DNA of 64,000 nt from positions 10,182,501 to 10,246,500 of the forward strand of contig NC_135553.1 in assembly GCF_964340395.1 (NCBI RefSeq). Reading direction: 5' to 3'. The position numbers and the translations under genes were made by a program. The notes below the pieces were generated by a model. It was not told where the DNA came from. It searched no databases and worked only from the letters and a program-made list of their open reading frames with translations. Of the stretch, positions 58,736 through 64,000 are shown one piece after another; the stretch's first letter is position 1, and every line of letters starts with the position of its first letter. Origin of the DNA: Glandiceps talaboti. Lineage: Eukaryota > Hemichordata > Enteropneusta > Spengelidae.

Positions 58736-61639
58736 CACTAAGATTTGTAATCGTGATACATTTCCCTCACAAAAGGAACAAAATGTGAGGTTTAAAAGAA
58801 AACAAAAAAAAGTCTATAGATAAAGAATGTAAACTTGCAGCCAAGAGAATAAAGTAGTACTGTCAGTCTAGATGATTACAAGCACAATAACAAATATACA
58901 ATTCAAGGCTGTTGAAGTCAATCAAAATGGATTACTTTGACAACTGTTTTGTACTCTATAAAGTTGTATATATGAAGTTAATTTGTCGTGAAATAAACTA
59001 CGGTAATGGAGACATGCAGACTGCTGAACTTTCATACCATGATTAACCTTTGGGAAAATGTAAGGTATTTTAAAATAGTCGCTTGCTTTTGTTGTTCTAC
59101 CCTAAACATATTACTTTTGCATGTTAAATACTATTTCTCATAACTTGAGTACTGTTTTGCCGAATATTTGGTAGAATTTACAGTCAGTAAATGTCAGAAA
59201 TTCCAGCTAGTAACTTTAGGTACGCTTGAGCTAGCGCTGCATGCAGTATAAAGGCTTCAGTGTAAGTGTACTGGTTGTAAAACATAAAGTAAAGGAAGCT
59301 CATACCTTCATCAAACAGAGGAGACTCACTATAAACAAGGACCAGAGGTATCAAATGCCATAAATTTAAGGACATATTATTCCACCAGTTTCGGTGAGAC
59401 ATTTGCAATGCTGAATAATTAAATCATTGAGTGATCAAGGTTCATAGTAGACAGACTAAAATGGTGCACTGCATTCGTTTCCAATTTTACCATTCCAAAG
59501 TAACTATATTTCACTGCTTGATTCTTGGAATCATGAGCAATGTATTACCCTCCAGTATAAGTGTTGTAAAACATGTTCGTGATTTCTTGAGTCATTTTAT
59601 CCATAGCCTAAAGATTATAGTATCATTAATTGTTTCTGAATGATATTTACAAAATTTAGTAGGAAGTATATTTACAAAGATACATAAGATATTTCTAATT
59701 CACAAATTTGATATTGTTGTAATTATCTGGCAATGTTATGATTATCTGGCTAGATTAAATTACATAAAAATATAAGACTTCTTTGTTATTTTGTTTTAAC
59801 TTTTTTTGAGTATGGGACATTTCCCAAATCAGTAACTGTGGTTAGTGTGGTCTTTTAATTAAGCCAATATGATGTGTCACTGACGTACAGCAGTCACTTG
59901 TGATGCCCCCAAAATCTGGTGTCCCTTTATCCTTTATTATGCGGTGACTCACAAGCCAACGAAGTATTTAAAGCATTTTGACCCACAACAACAAAAATTT
60001 GTTTGTCATTAAAGGGCTTATTTATAGTGGTGTACGTGTGTTTTGGAAAGTAGTCAGTACAAATCATTGTGATTATATTGACTCTCACATCCCAGGAAGC
60101 TTTATCACTCTCCATGTCTTAATGGTAGATCTTCAGATTATCAATACCTACTCTGTTGCGTTTGTTAAAAGGGTAGAATCTGCACTCTCACTATAGTGTA
60201 CAGGGTCCAGGTTGTCTTGAAAACAGATCTAGAAGACTGATTAAAGATGCCAACATCAGATGCTATCGATTCACAACCAGAGGCTTGCTTTATCCTCTTA
60301 AAATACTGCACTGCCACATTTTTCAATTTACATTCTCGCTAACCCAGAGCATGACGTTCGATCGTGATGCTCTCGGCAGTGTGTCTTGGACTATGCTATA
60401 AAGAGGCCTGCGGCAAATCAATGCCAATTTAAAGCTTAGGGAAAGTGGTAGTTTACTGTCAGGCACACTTGATGTGATTACCTTTTAGTGGCCTGGTTGG
60501 AGTCTTTGTTCAAGTACAAGGTAGTGAGGGCTATTTATGTGTACTTGTGTATCTTGAAAGTATGCCAAGATACACTTACGCACTATTATTGCAAGGTTAT
60601 TGCTCTAGTCTTTGACCATGGACTCATAATGTGTTTCCCTCCAAGACTAGCCTGAAGACTGGGCTATTTTGCTTGATAACGTTCAGCGGAAAATTGCAAC
60701 AATATTGTCGAGCCCATAGCCAAATCTCTCGGCTACACTTAGACTGTTAATAGTGATACTTGGTATAAACGTTATCTTCACAGTATATTAGCCACAAGAA
60801 TTTCAAGTTTCTCAAACTGCAAGATTACAGGCACCTGCCGTGATAATTGTGCTCTGACGAATAATGAAACCAAAGCTCTATTAATTATTGAACAAAAACC
60901 CCATTCAGCCCCACTGTTGTCAGAATATGGATTGAAAATCCCGTTAACAAGTGCTGCTTGAAAAAGTATCATATCACTTTGTATTTTACATTATTACACA
61001 CAATTTCTTTTTTAAATGCATAATGTATCAATTTTGTTTTTAGTTGAGAAATAGTCTGTTTATTGAGTCCATTCACAAATATAATACCTCATGGTGACAT
61101 TGAAAATTCAAATTTAAATTGGAAAATCTTTGATTCACCATTTCATGTGAAGGTGCATGGAAATTTTCATCTCAAATAATCATTTCAGTTAGAAATTTAG
61201 TTATGTGAATAGTAAATAAATCACTGTTACAGTGTTAAACTTGTCAATATTAAGATATCTGACAGCACAGATCAACAAAATAAAAATGAAAAATTCACAA
61301 TATTGAGTAGTCCAACAACTTAAAATAAGATATGTGATTGTGAGCAGATAATACAGATATCTATGTAAACATACATCTGGTCACATACTCTGACAGACTT
61401 GAAAAAGACATAGCCCTTAGTTTAAAATGTTTGTAGCTGAAGGCTTTTTTAAACAAATACTTCTTGAACATTTGAAAGTAATGAGGTGTAAAGTGCACCC
61501 ACCCTTGAAAATGACCCGGTTTTGATTTCAGTGTTCTTGGCTTAAATGTACGTGGTCTTTAGGTTAAAAGGGTCTTTTACGAGGTTTAGTCCCACATTCT
61601 TCCGTATAGTGTTGCCATATCAGTGAAGCCATTATTACA

Positions 61640-61715
61640 TAGGACCATTCTTTTTTCACAACCAACTTTTTCTACAGCTTTGCCAAATAAATTTATAATC
61701 CTATTTTGACAATGG
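61640..61715. repeat. Dispersed repeat, copy 3
   Basis: Shares GACCATTCTTTTTTCA, ACCAACTTTTTCTACAG and TATAATCCTATTTTGA with the other two copies. It is the most diverged. Confidence 0.4.
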
Positions 61716-62397
61716 CCGTTAAACTGAATGCACTATGTTTGGATTAAAAACAGTGTCTGCTTTAGTAGCTTTGCCAGAATGTGAGTTGATTCAAGAACAT
61801 ATTCACCAAGGGTTTTCACAGTCATTGTCAACAAGTATTATGGATATGACAGTCGCTATGTTGGGCCCTGCATCTTCCAGCCATAAGGAATAGGTTACGA
61901 AATACATATATTTCTTAAGCAAGTCAAGACAGTGAAATTATATAACCAAGGAATCCATTTTCAAGCTTGGTGTAACAAATATAGATTTTAACAGCGCTTC
62001 ATTTTTTGACAGATTTTAACATAATTTACCCCTAGATTCTTTTTTTTAATGAAATGATAACAGTAAAAGAATTCTCATTATTTGTGAGAGGATGATAAAT
62101 ACACCTAGTAAAGAAAACCATAACTACTCCTACAGGTGGCTTATTAACTTTGAGCCAGTGGAGAAAATACAAAGTACCCTGCAAAGTTTGAAAACTTTGG
62201 AGTTATATCAATAGTAAATGATTGTTTAGTCTTGAAGCTCAGTCTTGAGAGTTAGCTACTCTAGTGTAGTCTTCTCAACATGCCAGAATTGTAAAAGCCT
62301 TGAAAAACTTTTACTCTAAGACTACACTCTTTCAGTCATCACTACTGTCATTAATTAATTAATTCATTTGTTTGTCCATGTGATCTCTATGTCCATT

Positions 62398-62469
62398 TTC
62401 ATTCATTCATTCATTCATTCATTCATTCATTCATTCATTCATTCATTCATTCATTCATTCATTCATTCA
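62398..62469. repeat. (ATTC)n microsatellite
   Basis: About 18 perfect ATTC units. Confidence 0.95.
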
Positions 62470-62499
62470 GAAACTTCACAGACTTCACAAACTTCACAA

Positions 62500-62960
62500 A
62501 CTCCATTCAGTGACTTTAAAAAAGCAATGTTTTTGTATTCTGAAAGTTGTGTGCAATCAACATATTCATTTCCTTGGTCATATTTCTGGCATGTACAACA
62601 CGTATACGGTTGCTAAAACTGTGGGCCTGCCTACTTTTGCTCTCTCCGACTTTACTGATCTTGCAGTACTGTGCAAGGTACGTGTGATTACTGTTGACGA
62701 TAAACATCCAGGGACCACTTAATGCATATTTTGATATTCTCCCATCTGGTTGAAAATGCTCCAAAGTTTGATACAGAAAGAGTTTTGTCCCGTCAGCCAT
62801 CAGATACTAGTTGTATTTATGTTTTTGTGTAGCTCGTCTTTGTTTTTACTCACCCATTTCAGGGGTTTTGTGTATATTGTTTTTATTTATTCTGTAAAGT
62901 TGTGTGTTGTAAACTACTATCCTTTAAGGACTAATAAATGAATAATAATAATAATAATAT
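62500..62960 (+). mobile_element. Possible LINE 3' end with (AAT)n tail
   Basis: The stretch ends TTATTTATTCTGTAAAG, then CTATCCTTTAAGGACTAATA, AATGAATAATAATAATAATA. This is a layout typical of CR1/jockey-type LINE 3' UTRs as I recall them. No reverse transcriptase motif survives clearly, so the call rests on the tail. Confidence 0.4.
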
Positions 62961-63394
62961 ACTGATACGGTGTTACTCTAGCAACAGGACAAAATTGGTA
63001 CAACTGTAAGTTGGAATAAAAATCAGAAATGTTTATGTCATTGCAATTGTGTAGACCTAGATTAAGTTTCCATTTTGTACTTAGGAAGCAATGTTGTCAT
63101 TTTATTCCGGTGACTAGCCTCGTAAAATTTACAGTCTACTTTTTATGTCAAACCATGTGTGTATATGGTGTGTTGTATTGTTCAATCTTTAGAAGCAAGG
63201 AAAGGAAATGAAACTAAATTGGGTGTAGAAAGTGTATTGATGACTGTCATCAAAATAGCAGAAACAAAGGAACTGAAGTCAATCTAGATTGTAAAAACTA
63301 GGAATGAATGGAATGATATGATTTAAAGACGTAGACAGAATGACTAAATCAAGGATATACTCACAATCTTTCACAACTGGCATGGGATAATTGT

Positions 63395-63569
63395 TAGCCT
63401 ACCTGTACTCTTAAAGGACTAATACTACTACACTACTTCAGCCATCATAACTACCATTTAGATTTTTCGACTTTGAAGGACGAACGAAAATGCATAAAAA
63501 ATCAAAATGGCAGTTAGGAGAGCTGAAGTAGTGTAGTAGTATTAGTCCTTTAAGACGACAGGTAGGCTA
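63395..63569. mobile_element. 175-bp MITE with 9-bp target duplication
   Basis: Inverted ends TAGCCTACCTGT and ACAGGTAGGCTA extend to about 50 bp (inner block CTTAAAGGACTAATACTACT against its complement), with three or four mismatches just inside the tips. Exact direct repeats GATAATTGT flank it at 63386-63394 and 63570-63578. Target length suggests a Mutator-like transposase; the termini differ from the CAATCTGATT family. Confidence 0.9.
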
Positions 63570-63807
63570 GATAATTGTTGGTACTTGCAATACCATTTTA
63601 CCTAATGCTAGAGGTTCAAAACTTGAGTGTGTGTGTGTGCATGGAGCTGAAGTCATCATAGTATTGACCAAGAATCGAATGATCGTTATTTTTATGACTT
63701 GCCTGGGTGGTGAAATTCTATATTAGGTAATAAGAATTGCTTGTATGTAGTATCTTTTCTGTTTTATTGGGGAAACTACATATGAGAATAATACTACAAA
63801 TTCCAAG

Positions 63808-64000
<193 letters not shown>

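Overview
The window is intron-rich, AT-rich animal nuclear DNA with short coding exons, consensus GT-AG introns, many microsatellites, long G/C homopolymer runs, SINE/LINE pieces and foldback MITEs. It suggests a marine invertebrate, perhaps an invertebrate deuterostome or a lophotrochozoan; I cannot place the species. No bacterial, viral, CRISPR or operon-like content is visible.

Five protein-coding genes could be assembled exon by exon, with splice sites and reading phases checked by hand. (1) 202-6891 (+): the C-terminal half of RSAD1/HemW, a radical-SAM haem-chaperone family protein; its start lies outside the window. (2) 9478-26583 (+): a complete casein kinase 1 delta/epsilon gene, 429 aa for the main form. 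(3) 33073-36532 (-): complete BUD31, a 144-aa spliceosome protein in five coding exons. (4) 42557-54009 (-): complete OGFOD3, a 322-aa membrane-anchored 2-oxoglutarate/iron oxygenase in nine coding exons. (5) 56200-56850 (+): the first two coding exons of an afadin/canoe-like Ras-association protein that continues beyond what can be recognised here.

The most interesting signal is in the kinase gene. The exon for the end of the kinase domain is present twice in tandem (22493-22641 and 22719-22870). The copies are 77 nt apart, share the same entry and exit phases, and differ by about 19 silent but only about 7 amino-acid changes. Including both would break the frame. This is the layout of a mutually exclusive exon pair, and I do not know it from CK1 delta/epsilon. 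The same gene also has a candidate alternative last exon (25626-25738).

Between and inside the genes lie non-autonomous DNA transposons. Three have 9-bp target duplications, including a perfect 223-bp palindrome about 0.4 kb upstream of the kinase start codon. Others are a second foldback family in three copies, hAT-like MITEs, a tRNA-type SINE, a LINE 3' end, several minisatellites, and two tandem arrays rich in octamer-like ATTTGCAT/ATGCAAAT words. The genes do not form one pathway, but the CSNK1-OGFOD3 neighbourhood (with RSAD1) recalls human chromosome 17q and may be an ancient linkage.
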